Shown here piece by piece: positions 18,284 to 29,245 of a stretch of 32,395 bases of DNA (its first letter is position 1; each line of letters begins with the position of its first letter). The position numbers were made by a program, and so were the translations under genes. Source of the DNA: Bryobacterales bacterium (GTDB lineage Bacteria; Acidobacteriota; Terriglobia; Bryobacterales; Bryobacteraceae); assembly GCA_020847975.1 (NCBI GenBank), contig JADLBD010000087.1:1-32395 (forward strand). The letters are read 5' to 3'. Under the pieces are notes generated by a model. It was not told the origin of the DNA. It saw only the letters and a program-made list of their open reading frames with translations, and ran no database searches.

Positions 18284-19558
18284 CTACTGTAGCGCAGCCT
18301 GAAGCGTGCCGGTGAGGTGCAGAAGTTCCAGACGGGCTTTCTCGGCCGTGTACTGTGCGTCAAAGTAGAGGATCCACTTTTCCTGCTCCTGAAAGCGGGC
18401 TTCCTCGAGTTGGCGCAGGGTGGCGCGGCCCTCTTCAACTTGGGCGAGGAAGATGTTGACTTGATCGCGGGCGATTTCGAGATCGAGGCGGGCAATCTCG
18501 CGGCTCTTATCCGAGAGCTTCACCTGCCGGTAGGCGTTTTGGACATTCAGGGTGATGCGGTTCCGGGCCTGGGTGCTTTGCGTGCGGAGGGCGCTCAACT
18601 CACCTTCCGCCTGAGCGGCTTCGGCGAGGGAGGCAGCGCTCGGGAAGAGCGGGATCTGAAGGGCGATGCCCAACTGCCCGTTGTTGCGCTGGAACTTACG
18701 GAAGAAGTCCTCGTAGTTGTTAAACCGGGCAAAGAGACCATATTGAGCAACCAGGTCCACGCTGGGCAAGTGGTTCGATTTGTACTGGCGAATCTCGTGG
18801 CGCTTGGCGAGCATGGCGGACTCGAGGCGGCGGAGTTCCTTGCTATTGTCGAGCGCCTGCTGCACACTGGCCTCCTGCGACGAGGGAGTTTCGACAGGGA
18901 ACGGGTCGATCGAGACGGAACGTGCGCGATCGCCGGCGGAGAGCCCGAGGAGGCCGGCAAGAGCGCCTTCGGCGGAGTCGCGCTCCTGGCGGATCTGGTC
19001 GAGGCGGAGGAGAGACCTGGCAAGGGCGAGAGCGGACCGTTTCGCTTCGATTTCCAGTTCCCTGCCCTCCTTGACGCGGGCCTGAACAGTTTCGTCGGCG
19101 TGGCGCAGACTATCGATCTGGCCGCGGACGGACTCTTCGGTTCGAACCCAACGGGCGGCGTCGAGATAGAGGGTGGCCGTGCGAAGGACGATGTCGTCCC
19201 GTTTGATCTGGGTGTCGATGGCGGCCGTGCGCGCTTCCTGGATGGTTTGCGCTACGTGGAAGGAGTAAGAGCGGTTGAAGATGGAGGAGACGGCCTTGGC
19301 CTGGACGATGCTGGGGGCGGCTCCCTCGATGCTCATGGGGAAACCATTGCTGTAGGCGAGACCGCTTCCGGCGATGATCTTAGGGCGGAACGGGTCTTTG
19401 GCAATCCGGATGGCGAGGTTGGCTTTTTGTTCCTCGATGCGCGCCAGGATAAGATCAGGATTCTCACGCAAGGCGAGTTGAACTGCTTCTTTGAGGCTGA
19501 TGGTTTTCGTTTCGCCAAGTAAGGAAGCGGCAATGAGAAGGCCCAAGACAAATCGCAT
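18284..19558 (-). CDS. TolC-family outer-membrane efflux/secretion protein
   Basis: The 424-residue product begins with a signal peptide (MRFVLGLLIAASLLG). It continues with ISLKEAVQLALRENPDLILARIEEQ, the typical TolC/OEP opening. Two long coiled-coil repeats follow, with NRSYSFHVAQ and L-G-I-A-L-Q-I-P-LFP-strand segments. The C-terminal alpha-helical hairpin includes YRQVKLSDKSREIARLDLEIA. It would form a trimeric outer-membrane channel. No inner-membrane pump or periplasmic adaptor lies beside it; instead it sits between a secreted TPR protein and the TIGR03437 protein, so it may export or support that neighbour. ATG 19558 has a GGGG-type ribosome site nearby. Confidence 0.9.
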   Translation of the reverse strand: MRFVLGLLIAASLLGETKTISLKEAVQLALRENPDLILARIEEQKANLAIRIAKDPFRPKIIAGSGLAYSNGFPMSIEGAAPSIVQAKAVSSIFNRSYSFHVAQTIQEARTAAIDTQIKRDDIVLRTATLYLDAARWVRTEESVRGQIDSLRHADETVQARVKEGRELEIEAKRSALALARSLLRLDQIRQERDSAEGALAGLLGLSAGDRARSVSIDPFPVETPSSQEASVQQALDNSKELRRLESAMLAKRHEIRQYKSNHLPSVDLVAQYGLFARFNNYEDFFRKFQRNNGQLGIALQIPLFPSAASLAEAAQAEGELSALRTQSTQARNRITLNVQNAYRQVKLSDKSREIARLDLEIARDQVNIFLAQVEEGRATLRQLEEARFQEQEKWILYFDAQYTAEKARLELLHLTGTLQAALQ

Positions 19559-19595
19559 ATCCCCAGTATGGCCGAAGGGGAAGCAATGGGAGCGC

Positions 19596-20444
19596 TTAGG
19601 AGCCGGCCTCGCGGAGCAGTTTCCGGGCTTCCTCGCGGGAAGGATCGTCAGGCGTAAGCGAGGATTGGAGGTATTTCTTCAGGAGAACTTTGGCTTCGTC
19701 GATGTTGCGTTTCGTTTCGATGTAGGTGGCAGCGCGTTCAAAGAGGACCTTGGGGTTGTTGGGAGCGATTTCCGCTGCGCGCTGGAAAGCGGCTTCGCTT
19801 TCCTGATGGCGGCCGTGCTTGGCAAGGAACCTGGCAAGATCGAGGACACGTCCAACCTGTGAGGGCGCGGCTTCCACGGCGCGGCGGAGTTGCTCTTCGG
19901 CGGCTCCATACTGCTTACGATCTTCGTCGAGACGGGCTTGGGCGTAATGACCTTCGGCAGGATCGAGCCTGGCGATGCGCTGAGCCAGGGCTTGAGCCTT
20001 ATCCTTGCCGCCGCCGAGGAATCCGGGCGCTTCCATGTAGTATTCGAACAGATCGTTCATCGCCAGGATGTTGTGCGGATCGAGTTGCACGGCAGCTTCA
20101 AACTGTTGACGAGCCTTGGACGCATAGCGCGGGGCGAAGAAGGGAGAAGACGTTTCAGCGCGGCGGCCGTAGGCGCGTCCGAGCCAGAGGCGCGATTCGG
20201 AACTGCTTGGGTTGAGGTTCACCGCTTTTTCGAACACTTCGCTTGCCTTCTTGAATTCACCAAGCATGAACCAGCTCTGCCCGAGGAGAAGGAGGGAATC
20301 GATATCCCTTTGACCTTGAAGAAGTTGAACTGCCTGTTCGTATTGCGTGGATTGATAGGCACGGCGAGCCTCGGCGTAGTTACCGGATGGCTGCGCAGCG
20401 GCTAACGCACACAATATGACAGGCAGTAGGATTTGCTTCACCAC
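19596..20444 (-). CDS. Secreted TPR-repeat protein
   Basis: The 282-residue product has a short signal peptide (MVKQILLPVILCALAAAQ). Tandem TPR motifs follow: YAEARRAYQSTQYEQAVQLL, LGQSWFMLGEFKKASEVFEKAVNLNP, LWLGRAYGRRAE, and AAEEQLRRAVEAAPSQ through AERAATYIETKRNIDEAKVLLKKYL-type units. It starts at GTG 20444. It lies 37 bases upstream of the TolC-like gene in the same direction, and the two plus the TIGR03437 gene look like one operon. TPR proteins of this kind usually act as periplasmic or envelope scaffolds; no catalytic motif is present. Confidence 0.85.
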   Translation of the reverse strand: MVKQILLPVILCALAAAQPSGNYAEARRAYQSTQYEQAVQLLQGQRDIDSLLLLGQSWFMLGEFKKASEVFEKAVNLNPSSSESRLWLGRAYGRRAETSSPFFAPRYASKARQQFEAAVQLDPHNILAMNDLFEYYMEAPGFLGGGKDKAQALAQRIARLDPAEGHYAQARLDEDRKQYGAAEEQLRRAVEAAPSQVGRVLDLARFLAKHGRHQESEAAFQRAAEIAPNNPKVLFERAATYIETKRNIDEAKVLLKKYLQSSLTPDDPSREEARKLLREAGS

Positions 20445-20469
20445 AGTTGCTTCTCACCCAATTAGATGC

Positions 20470-20475
20470 AGTATA
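20470..20475 (-). promoter_or_regulatory. Possible -10 of the TPR-TolC-TIGR03437 operon
   Basis: TATACT on the minus strand lies about 26 bases upstream of the GTG start at 20444, a good -10 distance. No convincing -35 hexamer is seen 17 bases further upstream. Confidence 0.35.
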
Positions 20476-20552
20476 TCAGAGAAAAGTATCCGGGCACCGG
20501 AGGTGAGCCGGAGGCCACATCATTATGTACGAAGGAGAAAGGGGGTTTGGTT

Positions 20553-21785
20553 TCAGGGAAATGCGGCGCAGGGTTTGGCGGCGCCGGGGTCCTGGAGCGA
20601 GAGTTCGAGGCAGCCGCCTTCCTGGGATTTGGCGGCGGGATTCCCATTCCAACTGATGGAGACGGGAGCCCAGGCGGATGGCGCCATGATCTTGAGAGCC
20701 GACACGGTACGGCTCACGATGATAATTTCGTGTGAATCGGGAAAGTAGGAGGCCTGCACACGGGCAGTAAGGACTTCCTCGCGTTTGCGGAGGCGGTAGC
20801 GGGTGGTGAGGCGGATCTTGTCCTTGCCGCGTTCGATGGTGACAGTGACAGGCCGCTCCTCCGTGACGTGGCCCATCAGTTCGAGGTATTGGCGGGCATC
20901 CGCGACGCGGGTGCTCGAGAGCATCAGGATACGGTCGTGAAGCTGGAGGGGCCCTTTATAGTCAGGGGGGAGCCATTCGACAGCCACGCCGGGGCCGGGA
21001 GCGTCCGGCTTGAAACCAAAGCCGCCGAAGTCGAGAGAAGCCTGCGGATCGGGGGGAATACGTGTCGAGAGGATGGCGTCGTTGCGAAGGGAAGGGTCGA
21101 ATCGTATGGGGAGAATCCAGTAGCAGCGGGCGAGAGCCGGGTTTCCTGTTTCGCAATCGATCTTGGTGGGGTACTCGGTGTAGCGGTGGCCGGCTAGAAA
21201 ATCGAGGGCAGCCTGCGTGGTAGGAGATTCGAGCCGTTTGATGTTGAACCCGCCGGTGAGCAATTTCTGGTAGGGCGCGACAAATGCTTCTTTTTCCCGA
21301 GGGGACACGGCCCAGGCGATGGGGACAAGGTTGGTGTTGGCCGCAAACAGACGGTCTGTGTCAATTGCAAGTTTGGGGTCGCCGCCGATGGCAAGGGCGG
21401 CAGACCATAGATAGGGCGCGCGGGCCGCGGCGTAGAAGACCATGGGCGAGGTAGGACCGGCTCCGCAGAGGTAGACGGGGGCAGTGGGGAGCTGAAACCG
21501 TTGGCGGATGTCGGGGATGAGATCGTCCAGCATTTTCACACCGGCGTCGCTCGCGGCAACGGTTTGAGGAAGCACGAGCGTCCATTTGCGGACGGCTGCG
21601 ACCTGCGACCAGTTCTTGAACTCGACGGCGGCAGTCTCAGGCTGAGCGGGCAAGACGACAAGGACGGGAGCGCCGGCATCGCCCGGGGCGTGGAAGTAGG
21701 CGATCTCGTGTCCGGAAGCGGAAAAACGGATGGGCTCGGGCGATTGCGCAAATGCCGCAGCGGTGAGCAGAAAAAGCAACAGCAT
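20553..21785 (-). CDS. Secreted alpha/beta-hydrolase-like protein, nucleophile missing
   Basis: The 410-residue product opens with a signal peptide (MLLLFLLTAAAFAQ). Residues about 15-180 follow the pattern of an esterase/PHB-depolymerase-like alpha/beta-hydrolase: PVLVVLPAQP, a loop to WTLVLPQT, a long helix with DLIPDIRQRF, and the would-be nucleophile elbow VYLCGAGPTSPM. At the elbow the expected Gly-x-Ser-x-Gly reads Gly-Ala-Gly, so the serine is absent. The C-terminal ~200 residues form beta-rich sequence unlike the hydrolase core. The start is ATG 21785; it is divergent from the oxidoreductase with only 25 bases between start codons. It may be a non-catalytic binding protein; the substrate is unknown. 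Confidence 0.7.
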   Translation of the reverse strand: MLLLFLLTAAAFAQSPEPIRFSASGHEIAYFHAPGDAGAPVLVVLPAQPETAAVEFKNWSQVAAVRKWTLVLPQTVAASDAGVKMLDDLIPDIRQRFQLPTAPVYLCGAGPTSPMVFYAAARAPYLWSAALAIGGDPKLAIDTDRLFAANTNLVPIAWAVSPREKEAFVAPYQKLLTGGFNIKRLESPTTQAALDFLAGHRYTEYPTKIDCETGNPALARCYWILPIRFDPSLRNDAILSTRIPPDPQASLDFGGFGFKPDAPGPGVAVEWLPPDYKGPLQLHDRILMLSSTRVADARQYLELMGHVTEERPVTVTIERGKDKIRLTTRYRLRKREEVLTARVQASYFPDSHEIIIVSRTVSALKIMAPSAWAPVSISWNGNPAAKSQEGGCLELSLQDPGAAKPCAAFP

Positions 21786-21810
21786 CCATACCCAGTGTAC
21801 GATTGTCAGG

Positions 21811-22773
21811 ATGATGAACTGGGTTCTGGTGGGGATCGGCGATATTGCGAAGAAGCGCGTGCTGCCGGCGATTCTGGCGGAGCCTCGGAGCCGGTTGTAC
21901 GGCGTGGTGTCGCGAGATGAAGAGAAGGGGCGGAGGTACGCGGACCGGTTTTGGGGAACGGTAGAAGATGCCGTGTCCGAGGATGCCGTGGACGCGGTGT
22001 ATGTAGCGACGCCGGTAGCCCTGCATGCGGGGCAAAGTATGACGGCGCTTGCGGCGGGCAAGCACGTGCTGTGCGAAAAGCCCGTGGCGCGCAGCTACGC
22101 CGAAGCGCAGGCGATGGTGGAGGCAGCGCGCAAAGCCGGCAGGACGCTGGGGGTGGCGTATTACCGCAGAACGTATCCGAAGGTGAACCGGGCGCGGCAG
22201 TTGCTGACGGAAGGGGCGATCGGGAAGCCGGTTCTGGCGGAGATCAGTTGCCATGATTGGTTCAATGCGGAGGGCGGGGACCGGGAGTGGCTGGTGGATC
22301 CGGAGATGGCGGGCGGCGGGCCGCTCTATGACACCGGTTCCCACCGGATTGACTTACTGAATTACGTCTTCGGCCGTCCGGAGCGAGTAACCGGGCAGTT
22401 ATCCACCTTAGTGCATCAACGGTTAGTGGAGGACGCGGCCACGGTGTTGATCGAATACGAGTGCGGGGTTCGCGGGATCGTGGATGTGCGGAGGCACTGC
22501 CGCGTGGCGCGGGACGAGTTCCGGATTACGGGAACAGAAGGCGTGATGGACCTGACGCCGCTCAACGGGCCTGAATTGCGGCATCCGGGGGCCATGGAGA
22601 TGATTTCGGCGCATGCGAATCTTCATTATCCGTGCGTCGAGAATTTTGTGTCGGCGGTGCTGGATGGAGCGGAGTTACTGGCGAGCGGGGAGACTTCGAT
22701 TGTTACGGATTGGGTGACGGAGCAGGTGATGCGGGAGGCGCGTCAGGCGGGGTATTTTTCGGCGTTGCGGTAG
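21811..22773 (+). CDS. Gfo/Idh/MocA-family NAD(P)-dependent oxidoreductase
   Basis: The 320-residue product has the N-terminal Rossmann fold with VGIGDIA (residues 7-13). The EKPVARS motif of the family (EKP at 89-91) follows, then a C-terminal alpha/beta domain containing GGGPLYDTGSHRIDLLNY, which carries the catalytic D-x-x-x-H region. Members oxidise sugars, inositols or related hydroxyl compounds with NAD(P); the substrate is unknown. ATG 21811 is followed by a second ATG at 21814. The immediately preceding CAGG is too close to be a normal ribosome site for the first. A TACGAT at 21798-21803 could be a -10, so the mRNA may be leaderless. Its 3' end overlaps the opposing Uma2 gene by 31 bases. 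Confidence 0.9.
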   Translation: MMNWVLVGIGDIAKKRVLPAILAEPRSRLYGVVSRDEEKGRRYADRFWGTVEDAVSEDAVDAVYVATPVALHAGQSMTALAAGKHVLCEKPVARSYAEAQAMVEAARKAGRTLGVAYYRRTYPKVNRARQLLTEGAIGKPVLAEISCHDWFNAEGGDREWLVDPEMAGGGPLYDTGSHRIDLLNYVFGRPERVTGQLSTLVHQRLVEDAATVLIEYECGVRGIVDVRRHCRVARDEFRITGTEGVMDLTPLNGPELRHPGAMEMISAHANLHYPCVENFVSAVLDGAELLASGETSIVTDWVTEQVMREARQAGYFSALR

Positions 22774-23312
22774 ATTTCGGTTACCGGGATTTCGCAGCCG
22801 AGGCAGGCGACGGTGATGACGGAGTCAGCATCGCGGATCTCCGACACTTCCCAACTGCCGTTGGGGAGGCGCTTATAGTGCTCGATGTCCACTGAGGTTG
22901 GATCGACGAGGAGATATTCCCGAAGGGACGGCAGGCGGCGGTACTGGAGAGATTTTTCTCCGCGGTCGAAGTTTCTCGTCGAGGGCGAGAGGACTTCCAC
23001 CAGGAAGGTGGGATTCGTTAGCGTGTCTTTCCGGTTGTCGACGAACTCAGCCGGGCCACAGAGGACTGAGATATCGGGGTAGGTGATCAATTTCCCCCAA
23101 AGAACACAAACACGGGCATCCGAGTCGAAAACATCGCAAGGAGAATTCTCCAAACGGCGCGTAAGGGCCGTCCGCAGATTATTAGCCACCAAACTGTGAC
23201 GGAGGGAACCGCCGGCCATCATGACGATTTCACCTTCGATGAATTCGCTCTTGCGCTCGGCTGCACGCTCCAGTTCCAGGTATTCCTCCTGGGTGAACTT
23301 TGGATGCGGCAT
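22743..23312 (-). CDS. Uma2-family (DUF820) putative endonuclease, copy 2
   Basis: The 189-residue product has the Uma2 layout: FTQEEYLELERAAERKSEFIEGEI, HSLVANNL, then DARVCV, YPDISVLCG and LVEVLSPSTRNFDRGEKSLQYR (the E-x-hydrophobic-SPST motif with the active-site region), and YLLVDP. The fold is a PD-(D/E)xK nuclease. The D in YPD and E-V in LVEVLSP are the expected catalytic acids. Uma2 genes are numerous in cyanobacteria and some Acidobacteria; their role is unsettled. It lies 34 bases downstream of a second Uma2 copy and its end overlaps the convergent oxidoreductase gene. Confidence 0.88.
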   Translation of the reverse strand: MPHPKFTQEEYLELERAAERKSEFIEGEIVMMAGGSLRHSLVANNLRTALTRRLENSPCDVFDSDARVCVLWGKLITYPDISVLCGPAEFVDNRKDTLTNPTFLVEVLSPSTRNFDRGEKSLQYRRLPSLREYLLVDPTSVDIEHYKRLPNGSWEVSEIRDADSVITVACLGCEIPVTEIYRNAEKYPA

Positions 23313-23346
23313 CGTGGGGATAACCCTATGTTATCCGATGGAGGAT

Positions 23347-23904
23347 TCAGGCAAGCGCCAGTTCGGCATTCTCATAGATTTCAGACACGGGGATGTGGAC
23401 GTCGACGGACTCAAGATGAATTCCGGACGCACGGTCCCTGATGGTGGCAAGTTCCCAACTGCCGTTCGGGAGCTTTTTCCAATGTTCGATCTCGACTGGA
23501 GCCGGGTCAACGAGGAGAACCTCCTGAAGCGAAGGGATCATCCGGTACAACCGCAGCTTTTCGCTACGATCGAAGTTTTTCGTCGAGGGGGAGAGTACCT
23601 CGACAAGCAAGGCCGGATTGATTAGTGTGTCTTTGCGGTCATCGCGGTACTGCAACGGGCCGCAGACCGCGGTCAGGTCCGGATAGGCAAACAGGTCCCC
23701 CCAATTGACGCAGATTCGCAGGGCGGCATTGAATAGATAGCGTGGCTTTCCCCGCAAACGGGAGCCAATTGCGGTATGAAGGTTCGCAGCAACGAGACAG
23801 TGCAAGGGGGAGACGTTATGTCTCGGCAGTCTCTCACCGCGCAGGTATTCATTCCTGTGCTCCGAGGCTCTTTCCTGGTCCAGATACTCTTCGGGTGTGA
23901 GCAC
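23347..23904 (-). CDS. Uma2-family (DUF820) putative endonuclease, copy 1
   Basis: The 185-residue product mirrors its neighbour: LTPEEYLDQERASEHRNEYLRGE, HCLVAANLHTAI, RICVNWGDLFAYPDLTAVCG, LVEVLSPSTKNFDRSEKLRLYR and VLLVDPAPVEIEHWKKLPNGSWE. Shared blocks over nearly the whole length point to a tandem duplication. The start is GTG 23904, immediately after the DUF1501 stop (TAA-GTG), suggesting read-through from the upstream operon. The PD-(D/E)xK catalytic residues in YPD and LVEVLSP are intact in both copies. Confidence 0.88.
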   Translation of the reverse strand: MLTPEEYLDQERASEHRNEYLRGERLPRHNVSPLHCLVAANLHTAIGSRLRGKPRYLFNAALRICVNWGDLFAYPDLTAVCGPLQYRDDRKDTLINPALLVEVLSPSTKNFDRSEKLRLYRMIPSLQEVLLVDPAPVEIEHWKKLPNGSWELATIRDRASGIHLESVDVHIPVSEIYENAELALA

Positions 23905-25287
23905 TTATGCGAGTAGTTTATGAACCACGTTACCATGCACGTCGGTGAGGCGGAAATCGCGGCCCTGGAAGCGGAACGTAAGCTTCGTGTGGTCGAAGCC
24001 GAGCATGTGGAGCATGGTGGCGTGGAGGTCGTGGACGTGGACCTTGTCCTTGATGACGTTGAAACCGAGTTCGTCGCTTTCGCCCATGACGAGTCCGGGC
24101 TTGACGCCGCCGCCGGCGAGCCACATGGTGAAAGCGTTGGGGTGATGGTCGCGGCCGTCATTGCCGCCTTGCACCATGGGAGTGCGGCCGAATTCTCCGC
24201 CCCAGACGACGAGGGTGTCTTTGAGCATGCCGCGCTGTTTCAGATCCTGGATCAGCGCGGCGCAGGCCTGGTCGGTGTCCTTGCAGTTGATGGCGATGTC
24301 CTTGGTGAGGTTGCCGTGCTGGTCCCAGGCTTCGTGGTAAAGCTGCACAAAGCGGACGCCGCGCTCGACAAGGCGGCGCGCGAGGAGGCAGTCGTTGGCA
24401 AAGGACGGCTTGCCGGGGACGGCGCCGTACATATCGAGAACATGCTGGGGTTCTTTCGAAATATCCATCAGTTCGGGGGCGCTCGATTGCATGCGGAAGG
24501 CCATCTCGAAGGAGTTGATGCGCGTTTCGATTTCCGGGTCGCCCATCACGCCGAGGTGCATCTGGTTCAGCTTGCGGAGGGAATCGAGCGAATCGCGCTG
24601 GAGGGTTGCGTCGACGCCGGGCGGATTCGAGAGATAGAGCACCGGGTCACCGGAACCGCGGAACTGAACACCCTGGTAGACCGTGGGGAGAAAACCGCTT
24701 CCCCAGCAGGAGTTGCCGCCGCTCGGGCCTTTCTTGCCGGAACTGAAGACGACGAAAGCGGGCAGATCCTGGGTCTCGCTGCCGAGTCCGTAGGTGATCC
24801 AGGCGCCCATGCTGGGGCGTCCAAACTGCTGTGTCCCGGTATTCATCAGCAACTGGCCGGGCGCATGGTTGAAGGCATCGGTGTTCATCGACTTGACGAT
24901 GGCGATGTCATCGACGACTTTGGCCAGATGGGGCAGCAATTCGGATAGCTCCGTTCCGTTCTGGCCCACTTTGTGGAACTTGTATTTCGGACCAAGGAGC
25001 GTGGAGTTCGGATTGATGAACGCCGCGCGGTAACCTTTGAGCAGGTCAGCCGGCGGCAGCGTGCCGTCAAATTTGGCAAGCTGCGGCTTGTAGTCGAACA
25101 TCTCGAGGTGGCTGGGAGCTCCGGCCATGAACAGGAAAATGACTCGCTTCGCCGTGGGTTCGAAGTGCGGCTTTTTCGGCGACATCGGTCCCGCGGTCGC
25201 CGCCATCAGCGACCGGGCGGCCATGGCTCCCAAACCAATCGCGCAGTCCTTCAGGAACCAGCGCCGGGCAATGTGATTTCCGTTCAT
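23905..25287 (-). CDS. DUF1501 family secreted protein (Tat substrate)
   Basis: The 460-residue product starts [15 protein letters not shown], a twin-arginine signal with ARRWFLK, followed by a hydrophobic stretch with [10 protein letters not shown]. The body has the sulfatase/alkaline-phosphatase-like pattern of DUF1501: [72 protein letters not shown], and C-terminal [11 protein letters not shown]. Those residues are the metal-site segments of this group. ATG 25287 has an AAGGAG Shine-Dalgarno inside the end of the upstream gene; its stop TAA is separated from the ATG by two bases. It is exported as a folded protein. Co-occurrence with the PSD1-type gene is a fixed arrangement in Planctomycetes and Solibacter relatives. 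Confidence 0.95.
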   Translation of the reverse strand: MNGNHIARRWFLKDCAIGLGAMAARSLMAATAGPMSPKKPHFEPTAKRVIFLFMAGAPSHLEMFDYKPQLAKFDGTLPPADLLKGYRAAFINPNSTLLGPKYKFHKVGQNGTELSELLPHLAKVVDDIAIVKSMNTDAFNHAPGQLLMNTGTQQFGRPSMGAWITYGLGSETQDLPAFVVFSSGKKGPSGGNSCWGSGFLPTVYQGVQFRGSGDPVLYLSNPPGVDATLQRDSLDSLRKLNQMHLGVMGDPEIETRINSFEMAFRMQSSAPELMDISKEPQHVLDMYGAVPGKPSFANDCLLARRLVERGVRFVQLYHEAWDQHGNLTKDIAINCKDTDQACAALIQDLKQRGMLKDTLVVWGGEFGRTPMVQGGNDGRDHHPNAFTMWLAGGGVKPGLVMGESDELGFNVIKDKVHVHDLHATMLHMLGFDHTKLTFRFQGRDFRLTDVHGNVVHKLLA

Positions 25288-25289
25288 GG

Positions 25290-28364
<3,075 letters not shown>

Positions 28365-28409
28365 TATTCATAGTCTACAGATCCTGGCGAGCGGTTGCGA
28401 TATATGCGG

Positions 28410-29045
28410 CTATTGCGCCACTTTGACGCCGGTGACTTTTCCGTTTACCACGCGGACGGAGCCAATGGAGCCATCCTGGTTGCGAAACTTCATGACTTCA
28501 ACGAATCCATCATCATTGGACATGGAGATGCGTGAGGCGGGCTGACCGAGTTTATCGAGGACCTGCTGGCGTGACGCGCCGGCGGAGAGGGATTCCAGGT
28601 CCTGCAACGTGGGCCCGGTTGGAGAAGCGGGAGGCGCGTCCACCGAAGCCGGGGGCGCAGAGGAACTCACGGCAGGTTCCGCGGAAACAGCTCCCGATTG
28701 CAACCTGGCTTGACGGCCCGCAGTCTGCGCAATGCCAGAGGACTTTTTCGCGTTCGCTCCAGCGGCGAGTTCCGCCTGCTCCTTGGCTGTCAACCGAATT
28801 TCGGGAATTGGAGGCACGGCTGGGGCGATACGACTGGCTTTGCGCCCATCCTCGGCCGCGGCGCTCTTGGCGGCATCAGCGACCTTGCTGAAAACGGAAT
28901 CAATTCCCTCGCTCACTTTCCTTCCGGCAACGCCGGCAGCGGAGCCTCCGGCAGCAGCGGTGGCGCTTTCCACAAGGGACTGGGCGGAAAGGAGGGCGGT
29001 GGCAAAGAAGGCGAGAACCAACGAGAGGACCGAGATGTGGCGCAT
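28410..29045 (-). CDS. Secreted protein with BamE/SmpA-like C-terminal segment
   Basis: The 211-residue product starts with a signal peptide (MRHISVLSLVLAFFATALLSAQ). A low-complexity Ala/Ser/Pro-rich linker covers residues ~30-140. The last 65 residues read LSAGASRQQVLDKLGQPASRI, FVEVMKFRNQDGSIGSVRVVNGKVTGVKV, resembling the BamE/SmpA-OmlA fold with its G-x-(S/T)-x-x-x-V-x-x-x-LG-x-P opening. No lipobox cysteine is present, so it would not be lipid-anchored. A TATAGT lies upstream at about 29067-29072 on the minus strand and AAGGAG precedes the ATG by about ten bases. The function is unknown. Confidence 0.75.
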   Translation of the reverse strand: MRHISVLSLVLAFFATALLSAQSLVESATAAAGGSAAGVAGRKVSEGIDSVFSKVADAAKSAAAEDGRKASRIAPAVPPIPEIRLTAKEQAELAAGANAKKSSGIAQTAGRQARLQSGAVSAEPAVSSSAPPASVDAPPASPTGPTLQDLESLSAGASRQQVLDKLGQPASRISMSNDDGFVEVMKFRNQDGSIGSVRVVNGKVTGVKVAQ

Positions 29046-29180
29046 AAGGGGCGGACTCCTTGGTTCGACTATAAGGGGAGTTTGCCCCCAGCGCCATCAT
29101 GCGACCACCTTAAACCATTTCCCAGAAGCCACTTAGGCTCCCATTTCCCCGCTCTCACGACCAGCCACGCCATCCCGTCG

Positions 29181-29186
29181 TACAAT
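29181..29186 (+). promoter_or_regulatory. Possible -10 for the ABC permease operon
   Basis: TACAAT lies about 60 bases upstream of the preferred permease start. The -35 region is not convincing. Confidence 0.3.
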
Positions 29187-29245
29187 GGAGTTTGTCTTTC
29201 GTCCGGCTCGATCGTCAACCCGCCGGAGCATCAGGTGCGCCATCT

